DNA of 7,120 bases from Leptolyngbyaceae cyanobacterium M65_K2018_010 (GCA_015295885.1 DVEE01000386.1:1-7120), one strand, 5' to 3'; counted from the first letter of the stretch, positions 1 to 6,367 are shown. The notes: generated by a model not told the origin, from the letters alone. Program-made: numbers and translations.

Positions 1-180
1 AAGGACAAAATCAGGAGCCAGGGGTAAAAACTGATTGGGGTCGGGGGCAATCCCCTCAAGGGGAGATCTGTCTACCCAGGCGGCCTCCGGCGAGCGATCG
101 GCCCCGTTGGGCAGAGAGAAGCCGGTCGATGAGTCAAACACGATGCCTGTAACCTCCTGCTCGGGGTCAACCCTAATCTC
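1..180 (-). pseudogene. Uma2 family (DUF820) nuclease fragment, N-terminus missing, runs off the left edge
   Basis: The minus strand from 180 to 1 reads as 60 open codons containing GIVFDSSTGFSLPNGADRSP, then AAWV, then FLPLAPDFVL. This is the typical core of the Uma2 family (DUF820, PD-(D/E)XK nuclease fold), in which the first Asp and the later PDFV segment contribute to the putative active site. Family members are usually about 180-200 residues, with some 70-80 residues before this core. Here a TGA (183-181) closes the frame directly upstream, and no Uma2-like N-terminus is visible in the other minus frames; that space is taken by the plus-strand gene starting at 220. I therefore read it as a 5'-truncated remnant. 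A GTG at 141-139 preceded by AGGAGG could start a short product, but it would lack the N-terminal half. The 3' end lies outside the window. Family assignment is fairly sure; pseudogene status is inferred. Confidence 0.72.
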
Positions 181-219
181 TCAATAACGGACGAAAACCG
201 AAGGATGCGATAGCCTAAG

Positions 220-736
220 ATGGGCTTACCCCTATGGATGGATATCCAAGGAATATACACTCCGGCTTTACTCTTCTTGGCTTTGGGATGGCTCGGGTGG
301 GCAGTCTTTCGCCAGCACCCATGGTTGACCCATAGTCTTACCGCGCCGCCCCTGGATCTACATTTTTCTAATTCACCCACTGCTGTTTATCGGGTTAATG
401 GTGGGTTTAAGTCGCTGGCATAAACCAAGTCTCAGGCCAATCTCCATTCAGCAACCAGCTCAGGCCCTGCGATTAGTGAGTCAATTTACTGTGCTGTACG
501 CGATCGCCTTTTCCGGCATCCATTCCGTCATTAACTTTTTAGCAAACTCGGGCTATCTGTACAGCACCGCTCGCCACTACTTTGGCAGCCCCTATGCCTT
601 TGTGGGCATTGGCACCATACTAGCGGCTTTATCTATACCTCAACTGAACCGACTGACCTGGGTAATCGCGGCGATCGGTTTCCTTTGGTTGGGCGAGCAA
701 TGGTTTCACTACGGCACAGATCGTTGGTTGGGTTAG
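220..736 (+). pseudogene. Small multi-pass membrane protein gene, apparently frameshifted near 349-352
   Basis: Two overlapping plus-strand frames look like pieces of one gene. The frame starting at ATG 220 begins MGLPLWMDIQG and holds a hydrophobic segment (YTPALLFLALGWLGWAVF) up to TAPP. It then degenerates and stops at 423. The next frame is hydrophobic from about 353 (WIYIFLIHPLLFIGLMVGL) and runs to the TAG at 734-736, with three more hydrophobic segments (around VSQFTVLYAIAFSGIHSVI, YAFVGIGTILAALSI, LTWVIAAIGFLWLG). Dropping one C from the CCCC run at 349-352 joins them into a continuous protein of about 171 residues with four or five membrane segments. The ATG at 398 could start a 112-residue product, but it would begin inside a membrane segment, which argues for a frameshift. 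I do not recognise the family. The break could be a real mutation, a sequencing error in a GC-rich run, or programmed frameshifting. The upstream purine stretch AAGGA (201-205) is 14 nt from ATG 220, farther than usual. Confidence 0.6.
500..507. repeat. HIP1 octamer GCGATCGC
   Basis: An exact copy of the palindromic HIP1 octamer, which is strongly over-represented in many cyanobacterial genomes, lies inside the membrane-protein gene. It supports a cyanobacterial origin. Confidence 0.85.
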
Positions 737-738
737 CC

Positions 739-792
739 AGGGTGAGCGACTCCGACCAGCCAACATTGATTAAGGCTGAAGTCACTCACTCT
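739..792. terminator. Imperfect inverted repeat between convergent genes, possible bidirectional terminator
   Basis: Arm 739-751 (AGGGTGAGCGACT) pairs with 780-792 (AGTCACTCACTCT): 13 positions with one C-A mismatch (747/784) and one G-T wobble (741/790), around a 28-nt loop. It lies just after the membrane-protein stop (736) and just before the hisB stop (803), where a shared transcript end is expected. Neither side has a T-run, so it is not a classic intrinsic terminator. The long loop also lowers confidence. Confidence 0.4.
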
Positions 793-802
793 AACCTCGG
801 GT

Positions 803-1471
803 TCACAAAACTCCCTTGGAACTAGGAATCAGGTGGGCCCGCCGAGGGTCCACTTCCATCGCCATGCGCAGGGCCCGGGCAAAGGCTTTAAAGGTGGCTT
901 CAATAATATGGTGAGAGTTGATGCCGTCAAGCTGACGAATATGAAGGGTCATTTGACTGTGGTTAACCACCGCCACAAAAAATTCTCGCACCAGTTGGGT
1001 ATCGTAGCTGCCCACTCGCTGAGTGGGAATCTCCAGGCCGTAACTCAGATGGGGACGGCCAGAAAAGTCCAGGGCTACCTGCACCAAGGCCTCATCCAGG
1101 GGGGCGAGGAAATGACCAAAGCGGGTAATCCCTTTGCGATCGCCCAAGGCTTGATGCAACGCCATGCCAAGGGTAATGCCCACATCCTCATTGGTGTGGT
1201 GGTCATCGATATGCAGGTCTCCGGTAGCCTGTACTTCCAGGTCAATCAGCCCATGGGAAGCTATCTGGTGCAGCATGTGATCCAAAAACGGAATGCCCGT
1301 GTGGGCCGAACACTGGCCGGTACCATCCAGGTTTAAACTTACCTGCACATCGGTTTCACCGGTGGTTCGGCTAGCCGTAGCTCGACGGCTAGGATAGGTG
1401 AGCGGAAGAGCAGTATGGGCGGGGCTACGATCTTGGGTTTGCATAGCAGATTGTGACAGAGTAAATTCCAT
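803..1471 (-). CDS. hisB: Imidazoleglycerol-phosphate dehydratase HisB
   Basis: It catalyses the Mn-dependent dehydration of imidazole glycerol phosphate to imidazole acetol phosphate in cytosolic histidine biosynthesis. The monofunctional family signatures are all present: GIPFLDHMLHQIASHG, DDHHTNEDVGI (residues about 89-99, metal ligands), GDRKGITRFG, APLDEAL, DFSGRPHL, DTQLVREFF, and NSHHIIEATFKAFARALR (second metal-binding repeat), ending IPSSKGVL. I chose the ATG at 1471 (MEFTLSQ), giving 222 residues, because conserved sequence begins about 35 residues later and family members are about 200-215 long. A later ATG at 1444 (MQTQ) would give 213 residues and is also possible. An upstream in-frame TTG at 1528 would add 19 residues with no family resemblance. 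None of these starts has a convincing Shine-Dalgarno. There is no phosphatase domain, so it is not the enterobacterial fusion. It lies 109 bp downstream of msrP on the same strand. Function is very sure, start less so. Confidence 0.96.
   Translation of the reverse strand: MEFTLSQSAMQTQDRSPAHTALPLTYPSRRATASRTTGETDVQVSLNLDGTGQCSAHTGIPFLDHMLHQIASHGLIDLEVQATGDLHIDDHHTNEDVGITLGMALHQALGDRKGITRFGHFLAPLDEALVQVALDFSGRPHLSYGLEIPTQRVGSYDTQLVREFFVAVVNHSQMTLHIRQLDGINSHHIIEATFKAFARALRMAMEVDPRRAHLIPSSKGVL
1136..1143. repeat. HIP1 octamer GCGATCGC
   Basis: A second exact HIP1 octamer, inside hisB at the GDRKG-coding region. Confidence 0.85.
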
Positions 1472-1580
1472 CTTAGCTTTCAGGGGCCTGGGGAGATCCG
1501 CCCAGCGGCGATCTACAGCCCCCTTCAAGTCCCTGAACCTGGTGATTCAAACCGCTCCTAGCCGTGTCCGAGGCACCGAC

Positions 1581-2570
1581 CTAGGCGTAGAGGTGGGCTA
1601 CATAATCGCCATAGCCGTTGTAAACCACCGTGGGTTGGGTTTCCCAGTTAAATAGATTTGTACTCTCACCCAGCAGTCGCTCCGTTGCCTGGGACCAGCG
1701 CGGGTGGGGCACAGCGGGATTCACGTTAGCCTCAAAGCCATACTCGTTGGGCGCGATGGTGTTCCAAAAGGTTGCCGGCTGTTGGGCCACAAATTCGATT
1801 TTGACCAGGGCTTTGCCCCCCTTAAAGCCGTACTTCCAGGGGACGACCATGCGAATGGGAGCCCCGTGCTGTTTGGGCAGAGTCCGGCCGTAGACCCCCA
1901 CGGCAAAAAAGGCCAGCTCATTGGCCATTTCAGCCACGGTCAGTCCCTCGACGTAGGGCCAGGGCAAATTGAGGGCAAAGCCATAGGCGGGACCAGGGCA
2001 AACCTGCGGATCATAGTAGGAGGTAAACCGCACAAACTGGGCCGCCGCAGTGGGTTCGACCGCTTCTAAAATCCGCCGCATGGGAAACCCAATCCAAGGT
2101 ACCACCATGGCCCAGGCTTCGACACAGCGAAACCGATAGATACGTTCTTCTAGGGGAAAGCGACGGGTGAGGTCGTCCAGGTCATAGGTTTGAGGATTTT
2201 TCACCAAGCCCGTCACCTCCAGGCGCCAGGGATCGGTGGGCAGGGCCTGGGCATTCGGCCAGATTCGCTTAGTCCCGCCAAACTCGTAGTAGTTGTTGTA
2301 ACTGCTGGCATAGGCTTGGGGGGTGGGGGGCCGGCCGGCGTCGGCAAAGGCCGAATCGGTAGCAAGGGAACCCAGGGGTTGCCCCAGGGTGGCTTCGAGG
2401 TTAGGGTCAAGGGTTCTGGGGGGTTGGCAGGCACTCAGGGTCGTGGCCGTTAGGCCCAATCCACTGCCCAGCACTGATCGCAAAAATTTCCGTCGGTTCC
2501 AGAACGCAGCCTCCGAAGTGATTTGGCGCTCAGGCAGTTGCCAATCTGGTTGAGGGCGAAAGAAAACCAT
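1581..2570 (-). CDS. msrP: Protein-methionine-sulfoxide reductase catalytic subunit MsrP (YedY type)
   Basis: It is a molybdopterin enzyme of the sulfite oxidase superfamily that reduces methionine sulfoxide in exported proteins. The 329 residues match the E. coli enzyme length (334). A twin-arginine signal is visible: NRRKFLRSVLGSGLG (residues 25-39), followed by a hydrophobic stretch ending LSAC (45-48), so a Tat-exported lipoprotein is possible. Catalytic-domain landmarks are YYEFGGTK (94-101), the molybdenum-ligand Cys149 in RFRCVEAWAMVVPWIGFPM, PYVEGL (205-210), VGVYGRTLPKQHGAPIR (224-240), VPWKYGFKGGK (243-253) and EYGFEANVNP with HPRWSQATER (276-298). The redox partner MsrQ, a heme membrane protein, is not encoded within the window. 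The ATG at 2570 keeps the Tat motif but leaves a rather long n-region. A pyrimidine-rich leader with no Shine-Dalgarno precedes it. It may be co-transcribed with hisB. Family identity is very sure; the lipid anchor is inferred. Confidence 0.95.
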   Translation of the reverse strand: MVFFRPQPDWQLPERQITSEAAFWNRRKFLRSVLGSGLGLTATTLSACQPPRTLDPNLEATLGQPLGSLATDSAFADAGRPPTPQAYASSYNNYYEFGGTKRIWPNAQALPTDPWRLEVTGLVKNPQTYDLDDLTRRFPLEERIYRFRCVEAWAMVVPWIGFPMRRILEAVEPTAAAQFVRFTSYYDPQVCPGPAYGFALNLPWPYVEGLTVAEMANELAFFAVGVYGRTLPKQHGAPIRMVVPWKYGFKGGKALVKIEFVAQQPATFWNTIAPNEYGFEANVNPAVPHPRWSQATERLLGESTNLFNWETQPTVVYNGYGDYVAHLYA

Positions 2571-3221
2571 TGGGGGAAGAAAAACAACTGCTTAGATTGT
2601 GGCACCTTTCTCCAAGCCCAGTCCGAGAAATTCCCGAGTAACCATCCGGCAGTTCCCTAGAAGGCTGGTCAGACTGAGGGCAAGACCGTGGAAATACGCA
2701 GGCCTTCTCACCTTGCAGAGGGTCCCTAGAATTGGGAGGCTAGGGGAAACACGGTCCGCAATAAAGGCAAATTTCTCCCTCAGAATGCCTTCCCAGCCGA
2801 GTTCATCCAAACTTTAACCTCGGGTAAAGCCTTGGCCTGATTGCCCGAAACAGCCTTCTGGCAAAGGTTTTGTCCCTGGGGATCAAGCCCAGTTAGCCCC
2901 TCTGTCTGCCCCCAGAGGCTCACCCTGCCCCCTTCCTAATCACCCTGGAAGGTTGAGGATCAGGAACGCGTATACTATGGAGAGGTTAAAGATCATCTCC
3001 GTAGTTACGCGATTGTAACTATAATTTTTCGCAACTAGGCTGATGTCACGAGCGCACGCAACCCCCGATGGTTAAGGTTACAAAACCACAGGTCAACTCC
3101 GAAATTACCCCGAGGAGATCTATTCCCTGGGGTGGTCGATCGGTACTATGCCGGACAGAGTGGCCAACCGGCCCTTGCCCTCGGGAATCCTGCAATCGCT
3201 CTGACGTTTCCTGAAATCGCC
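2571..3221. other. Gene-poor divergent intergenic region between msrP and sigF
   Basis: About 650 bp without a convincing gene. Two overlapping 72-codon open frames on opposite strands (2592-2817) have no recognisable content or ribosome site. The region holds an imperfect inverted repeat CTTTAACC / GGGTAAAG (2812-2829), a TATACT sequence at 2971, and the palindrome with TATAAT described separately. If sigF starts at 3222, its leader from that TATAAT would be about 190 nt; a GTG at 3132 would shorten it to about 100 nt. It presumably carries the promoters of both divergent genes. Confidence 0.6.
3002..3025 (+). promoter_or_regulatory. Palindrome TAGTTAC-N6-GTAACTA overlapping a TATAAT box, candidate sigF operator/promoter
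   Basis: Perfect 7-bp arms at 3002-3008 and 3015-3021 flank a 6-bp spacer (GCGATT), and the right arm runs into TATAAT at 3020-3025. No good -35 hexamer sits 16-18 bp upstream of the TATAAT. The palindrome fills the -35/-10 spacer, where a dimeric repressor would block RNA polymerase. The N6 spacing resembles CRP-family sites, but the half-sites do not match NtcA (GTA-N8-TAC) or the TGTGA CRP half-site. The regulator is unknown. Confidence 0.45.
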
Positions 3222-4007
3222 ATGTTTGCTAACTCCTCTCGTCTAAACGCCGGCAATACCCTAGAGCTATTGCAGCACTACCAAAAAAATCCCTGCCATA
3301 GCTTGCGGAACCAACTGGTCCAGATGAATATTGGTCTGGTGCGACGCGAAGCCTATGAGTGGGTTAAGCGTTCGAGCGAAGGTTTTGATGACCTCATGCA
3401 GGTGGGTAGCCTGGGACTGATCCGCGCCATTGAGCGATTTGATCCAACTAAGGGCTATGCCTTCAGCTCCTTTGCCGTTCCCTACATCCGCGGTGAAATC
3501 CAGCATTACCTGCGCGATAAAAGTTCTTCTATGCGTATTCCCCGGCGCTGGCAAGCCCTAGAAAGCCAGGCGAATCGAATCATGCGCCAGCTCCAGGTAG
3601 AACTGGGTCATCAGCCCACCGACACTGAAATGGCTGCGGCCCTGGAGATATCGGTGGCAGAATGGCAAGAGGTGAAGCTGGCCAGGCAAAACCGGTCTTT
3701 GCTCAGCCTAGATGCCCCTCTGCCCGAGGATGACGCTTCCACGACCAGCCTGGGAGAATTGCTGCCCGACACCAAATACAAGAGTTTTCAACTGGCCCAG
3801 GAGGATCGGATTCGTTTGCAGCAGGCCCTGCATCAGCTCGAGCAACGCACCCGCGAGGTGCTAGAGTTTGTTTTCCTCTACGACTTAACCCAGAGAGAAA
3901 CCGCTGAGCGCTTGGGCATCAGTGTTGTGACGGTGTCTCGTCGGGTTAAGCAGGGTTTGCAAAACCTCAGGGCCTTAATGGTTGGCCCCGATGATGAAAT
4001 TGCCTAA
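3222..4007 (+). CDS. sigF: RNA polymerase sigma factor SigF, group 3 alternative sigma
   Basis: It directs RNA polymerase to a subset of promoters; SigF of Synechocystis is required for type IV pilus gene expression and motility. From ATG 3222 (MFANSSRLNAGNTLELLQHYQ) it is 261 residues, near the family's usual size. Region 2 includes FDDLMQVGSLGLIRAIERFD (about 55-74) and AFSSFAVPYIRGEIQHYLRD (80-99), the latter covering the -10 recognition helix. Region 3 spans about 105-155, including HQPTDTEMAAALEIS. Region 4 spans about 200-252, with the helix-turn-helix TQRETAERLGISVVTVSRRV (223-242). A GTG at 3132 opens the same frame 30 codons earlier, with GAGGAG (3112-3117) 14 nt upstream, but the added residues do not resemble the family. 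ATG 3222 lacks a clear Shine-Dalgarno, so the start is uncertain. No anti-sigma gene is adjacent. The call is SigF rather than the ECF sigmas because region 3 is present. Confidence 0.9.
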   Translation: MFANSSRLNAGNTLELLQHYQKNPCHSLRNQLVQMNIGLVRREAYEWVKRSSEGFDDLMQVGSLGLIRAIERFDPTKGYAFSSFAVPYIRGEIQHYLRDKSSSMRIPRRWQALESQANRIMRQLQVELGHQPTDTEMAAALEISVAEWQEVKLARQNRSLLSLDAPLPEDDASTTSLGELLPDTKYKSFQLAQEDRIRLQQALHQLEQRTREVLEFVFLYDLTQRETAERLGISVVTVSRRVKQGLQNLRALMVGPDDEIA

Positions 4008-4046
4008 GGCGTTCTGAATCCGCAGAACTGAGCTATCGTTTAGGCA
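4001..4046 (+). other. Nested inverted repeats in the sigF-4077 gap
   Basis: An outer 7-bp stem TGCCTAA (4001-4007, including the sigF stop) with TTAGGCA (4040-4046) encloses a 6-bp hairpin, GTTCTG (4011-4016) with CAGAAC (4023-4028), loop AATCCG. No T-run follows, so it is a weak terminator candidate. It could instead be an RNA structure that tunes read-through or stability between sigF and the next gene. Confidence 0.4.
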
Positions 4047-4062
4047 GGTACCTAGGGCAATT

Positions 4063-4068
4063 AAGGAG
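4063..4068 (+). promoter_or_regulatory. Strong ribosome binding site AAGGAG
   Basis: AAGGAG sits 8 nt before ATG 4077 and fixes that start. It is the best Shine-Dalgarno in the window, most of whose other genes lack one. Confidence 0.8.
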
Positions 4069-4076
4069 TTCTCTCT

Positions 4077-5045
4077 ATGGGAGCGGGTATATTCTTCCTT
4101 CTGTTTCTGCTGGGGGTTTTGCTGTCCACGGTAGGCAGCATTATCGGTGTTATCGACGCCTTTAAGGTCAGCCCAGTTTGGGGGCTACTGGCCCTGTTTA
4201 TTCCCTTTGCCTTACTGGTTTTTTGGATTAAGTTTTGGCGCAGTCGCAAGTGGGCTCGGAATAGCCTCATCACCAGTCTGGCCGGGTTATTATCCATGGT
4301 TTTGGGTATTCCCTTTCTGCGTAGTTTTCTTAACCAGCCACAGGTGGCAGAATCGGGGGGCACTTTTGAAACTGTGCCCCTGGATCAACAACCCCTCGAG
4401 CAAATTCCTCTCCCCGATGGCGGTGAAGAGGTGTTTGCTGAGCCCCTAGTACCGGCGGCGCCAACGTTGATCGCCATATCCAGGGCCGATCTGATTCAGT
4501 CTACTGACCCCGATGAACGCCTGCAGCAGATTAGTAGCAGTCGCCCAGACCCCTTTGCCACGGTGCCCATTCCGCCACCGCCGCGGGTAGCGCCGCCGCC
4601 GCCGCCCCCCGGTGGAGTTACCGCCGGAGCCGGAACACGGCCCCCTGCTTCCCCCACCCCAGCCCCCACTCCTGCCAGTGGGCTGGCCAGTGGGGCCCGG
4701 CCCGGAGCGACTGCCCCAGGGCAGCCTGGACCTAGGCCGGGGGCCGGGGGAGGTGTAGCCCTTGCCCCTCTACCTTCCCTACCTCAACCTACCCAGGCAG
4801 AATCCGTGGTTGTGACGGGGGTAGCCACCGTCGGGGGACGCAATTACGCCATCGTGCAAACGCCGGAAGAGCCAACGGGTAAGTACGTCACCGCGGGACA
4901 GCGGATAGCCGGTGGCCAGGTGCTGGTGAAGCGGATTGATATGCGGGGCAACGAGCCCTTCGTAGTGCTAGAACAAAACGGCATTGAAATTTCTCGCTCC
5001 GTAGGAGTCCCCCCAGCTCCTGAAACCACGGCGTCGGCTATTTAG
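4077..5045 (+). CDS. Three-TM proline-rich protein with a PilP/GspC-like C-terminal domain
   Basis: This is a 322-residue protein of unknown function. It has three predicted membrane helices at about 4-27, 34-53 and 63-82, with the basic stretch RSRKWAR between the second and third. An acidic, glutamine-containing linker (90-155) leads to SSSRPDPFATVP (153-164). A long Pro/Ala/Gly-rich low-complexity region follows (165-240), then a compact C-terminal domain (243-310) from VVVTGVATVGGRNYAIVQ to FVVLEQNGIEISRSVG. RDPF/RPDPF followed by a short beta domain ending in a hydrophobic-plus-glycine pattern is characteristic of PilP and GspC, inner-membrane proteins of type IV pili and type II secretion that contact the secretin or alignment complex. 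PilP is normally a lipoprotein and GspC has a single helix, so the three-helix N-terminus is unusual. It lies 69 bp after sigF on the same strand, which fits a pilus- or envelope-related role. Gene call is very sure; the PilP-like fold is an inference from motif and layout. Confidence 0.85.
   Translation: MGAGIFFLLFLLGVLLSTVGSIIGVIDAFKVSPVWGLLALFIPFALLVFWIKFWRSRKWARNSLITSLAGLLSMVLGIPFLRSFLNQPQVAESGGTFETVPLDQQPLEQIPLPDGGEEVFAEPLVPAAPTLIAISRADLIQSTDPDERLQQISSSRPDPFATVPIPPPPRVAPPPPPPGGVTAGAGTRPPASPTPAPTPASGLASGARPGATAPGQPGPRPGAGGGVALAPLPSLPQPTQAESVVVTGVATVGGRNYAIVQTPEEPTGKYVTAGQRIAGGQVLVKRIDMRGNEPFVVLEQNGIEISRSVGVPPAPETTASAI
4569..4796 (+). repeat. Proline/alanine/glycine-rich low-complexity coding segment
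   Basis: A CCG/CCC-rich stretch encodes PIPPPPRV and PPPPPP runs and then a P/A/G/T-rich region (residues 165-240). It contains a short tandem repeat, GCCAGTGGG twice at 12-bp spacing near 4674-4696. Such linkers usually act as extended spacers across the periplasm or peptidoglycan. The GC-rich runs are slippage-prone, so length may vary between strains. Confidence 0.7.
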
Positions 5046-5091
5046 CCCCTAGGTCTGCAGGCCATGGCAGAATAGGAAGGCTGATTGGGTT

Positions 5092-6285
5092 GTGGGGCAA
5101 CTGTGTATGCCGTGGCAAACGGTTTTAGTTCAAGGGCTATGGGGTCTGGGGGCGATTTTTCTGAGCGAAATCCTGCGGGATAGTTACCATGTGCTCAGCC
5201 ACCTTTGGCCACCGCTGATGAGGTTGCATAACTGGCATCACCGGGCCTACAAAAAGGACTTTACCCCGGTGAGCACAACACTTTATCGTCAGGCCCAACT
5301 CCATAACGATGTGCCTGAGGCCCTGGTAATGATGGGAATCCTGGCCCTGATTGCTGGAGTGACCGGCGTTCCTGGTTTTTGGGTGGGAGTACTCTACGGC
5401 ACCGGCTTTTTGATGGCCGCGATCGCCCGCTCCCAAGGCTGGCTGTTGTCCACCGACCTCACCCACGAACCGGGAGAACTGACTACGATTCCCTCTAACT
5501 GGTGGGTCAATCGCACCTATCACTGGCGTCACCACTTCGACGACACCAACGCCTACTTTGCGGGCTACTTTACAATTACCGATAAATTCATGGGCACGGC
5601 TGTATCCCTGAAAGGCAAAACCGTTGCTGTAACCGGGGCTTCCGGTAGCCTTGGCCAGGCCCTGTTGAAGGAACTGGCCCGGCAAAAGGCCAAACCCATA
5701 GCTCTGACCACCTGCCCGGATCTGCAGATCCCTGACTCGATACCCTGCTGGCACTGGCAACCGGGGTCGGAATCTGACCTCAGGGAAGCCCTCAAGCAGG
5801 TTGACATCCTAGTGCTGAATCACGGCGTCAATGTTCATGGCCATCGCAGTCCAGAGGCGATTCAAACCTCCCTGGAGGTCAATGCCCTGAGCGGATGGCA
5901 GCTCATGGAAGTTTTTTTCAGCACCGTGGAAACCTCTCCCCAACGAGCCATCAAAGAGGTCTGGGTGAATACTTCGGAGGCTGAGGTTAGCCCAGCCTTT
6001 AGCCCGCTTTACGAGACCTCTAAACGTCTCATGGGCGATCTGGTGACTCTGCGGCGCCTAGATGCGCCCTGTGTGGTCAGAAAGCTTATCCTAGGGCCGT
6101 TCAAGAGTCAGCTCAACCCCATTGGGGTGATGTCGGCGGATTGGGTGGCCTGGGCAATCGTTGCCCTGGCAAAGCGGAATGTACGCAACATTATCGTTAC
6201 GATTAATCCCCTTACCTACCTGGCTTTTCCCCTCAAGGAGCTGAGCCAAACGGTTTACTTTAGGCTGTTCTCTCGACCCTCGTGA
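5092..6285 (+). CDS. Bifunctional sterol desaturase-like / short-chain dehydrogenase fusion protein
   Basis: 397 residues with two joined domains. Residues about 10-170 form a membrane-bound di-iron oxygenase of the fatty acid hydroxylase/sterol desaturase superfamily. Histidine boxes are H33-x3-H37, H46-x2-H49-H50 (HNWHH) and H144-x2-H147-H148 (HWRHH), with hydrophobic segments around 11-29, 80-112 and a DLTHEPGE motif (122-129). Residues about 172-375 are a short-chain dehydrogenase: TGASGSLG (181-188) for NAD(P) binding, LNHG (242-245) in place of NNAG, S295, and the catalytic Y307-x3-K311 (YETSK). An oxygenation plus oxidoreduction of a lipid or isoprenoid is plausible, but the substrate is unknown. 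Fusions of this type are annotated in many cyanobacteria. GTG 5092 is preferred because AGGAAGG (5074-5080) lies 11 nt upstream. An ATG at 5107 (MPWQ) is the alternative. Domains are very sure, reaction unproven. Confidence 0.93.
   Translation: MGQLCMPWQTVLVQGLWGLGAIFLSEILRDSYHVLSHLWPPLMRLHNWHHRAYKKDFTPVSTTLYRQAQLHNDVPEALVMMGILALIAGVTGVPGFWVGVLYGTGFLMAAIARSQGWLLSTDLTHEPGELTTIPSNWWVNRTYHWRHHFDDTNAYFAGYFTITDKFMGTAVSLKGKTVAVTGASGSLGQALLKELARQKAKPIALTTCPDLQIPDSIPCWHWQPGSESDLREALKQVDILVLNHGVNVHGHRSPEAIQTSLEVNALSGWQLMEVFFSTVETSPQRAIKEVWVNTSEAEVSPAFSPLYETSKRLMGDLVTLRRLDAPCVVRKLILGPFKSQLNPIGVMSADWVAWAIVALAKRNVRNIIVTINPLTYLAFPLKELSQTVYFRLFSRPS
5419..5426. repeat. HIP1 octamer GCGATCGC
   Basis: A third exact HIP1 octamer, in the desaturase domain. 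Three in 7.1 kb is well above chance (about 0.1 expected for a random octamer at even base composition). Confidence 0.85.
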
Positions 6286-6367
6286 TCCAATTCAACGGCG
6301 CCCCCCAACCCATCCTCGGCGAAGACCGGCCCAGACCCACAGACCATCCGTAGACTCTCAACGGTCC

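Noticed and set aside
72..380. 102-codon minus-strand frame overlapping the Uma2 fragment
   Set aside because: It is in a different frame from the Uma2 core, its translation is unlike any protein I know, and it is antisense to the membrane-protein gene.
833..1336. 167-codon plus-strand open frame opposite hisB
   Set aside because: It lies entirely antisense to the strongly conserved hisB and its translation has no recognisable domain; a shadow of GC-rich codon use.
1704..2453. Plus-strand open frames opposite msrP (1704-2069, 2190-2453)
   Set aside because: Antisense to a well-conserved enzyme, low-complexity glycine/valine-rich translations, no supporting ribosome sites.
2592..2817. Two overlapping 72-codon frames on opposite strands in the msrP-sigF gap
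   Set aside because: Mutually antisense, no ribosome sites and no recognisable content; treated as non-coding.
2953..2976. TTGAGG (2953) with TATACT (2971) as a sigma-70-type promoter
   Set aside because: The spacer is 12 bp, too short for a standard promoter.
3002..3021. NtcA or CRP binding site reading of the palindrome
   Set aside because: NtcA needs GTA-N8-TAC and CRP-type sites need TGTGA-like half-sites; neither fits, so no regulator is named.
5137..5760. 207-codon minus-strand open frame opposite the desaturase-SDR gene
   Set aside because: It is long, but the plus strand carries clear histidine boxes and SDR motifs; the antisense translation shows no family resemblance.
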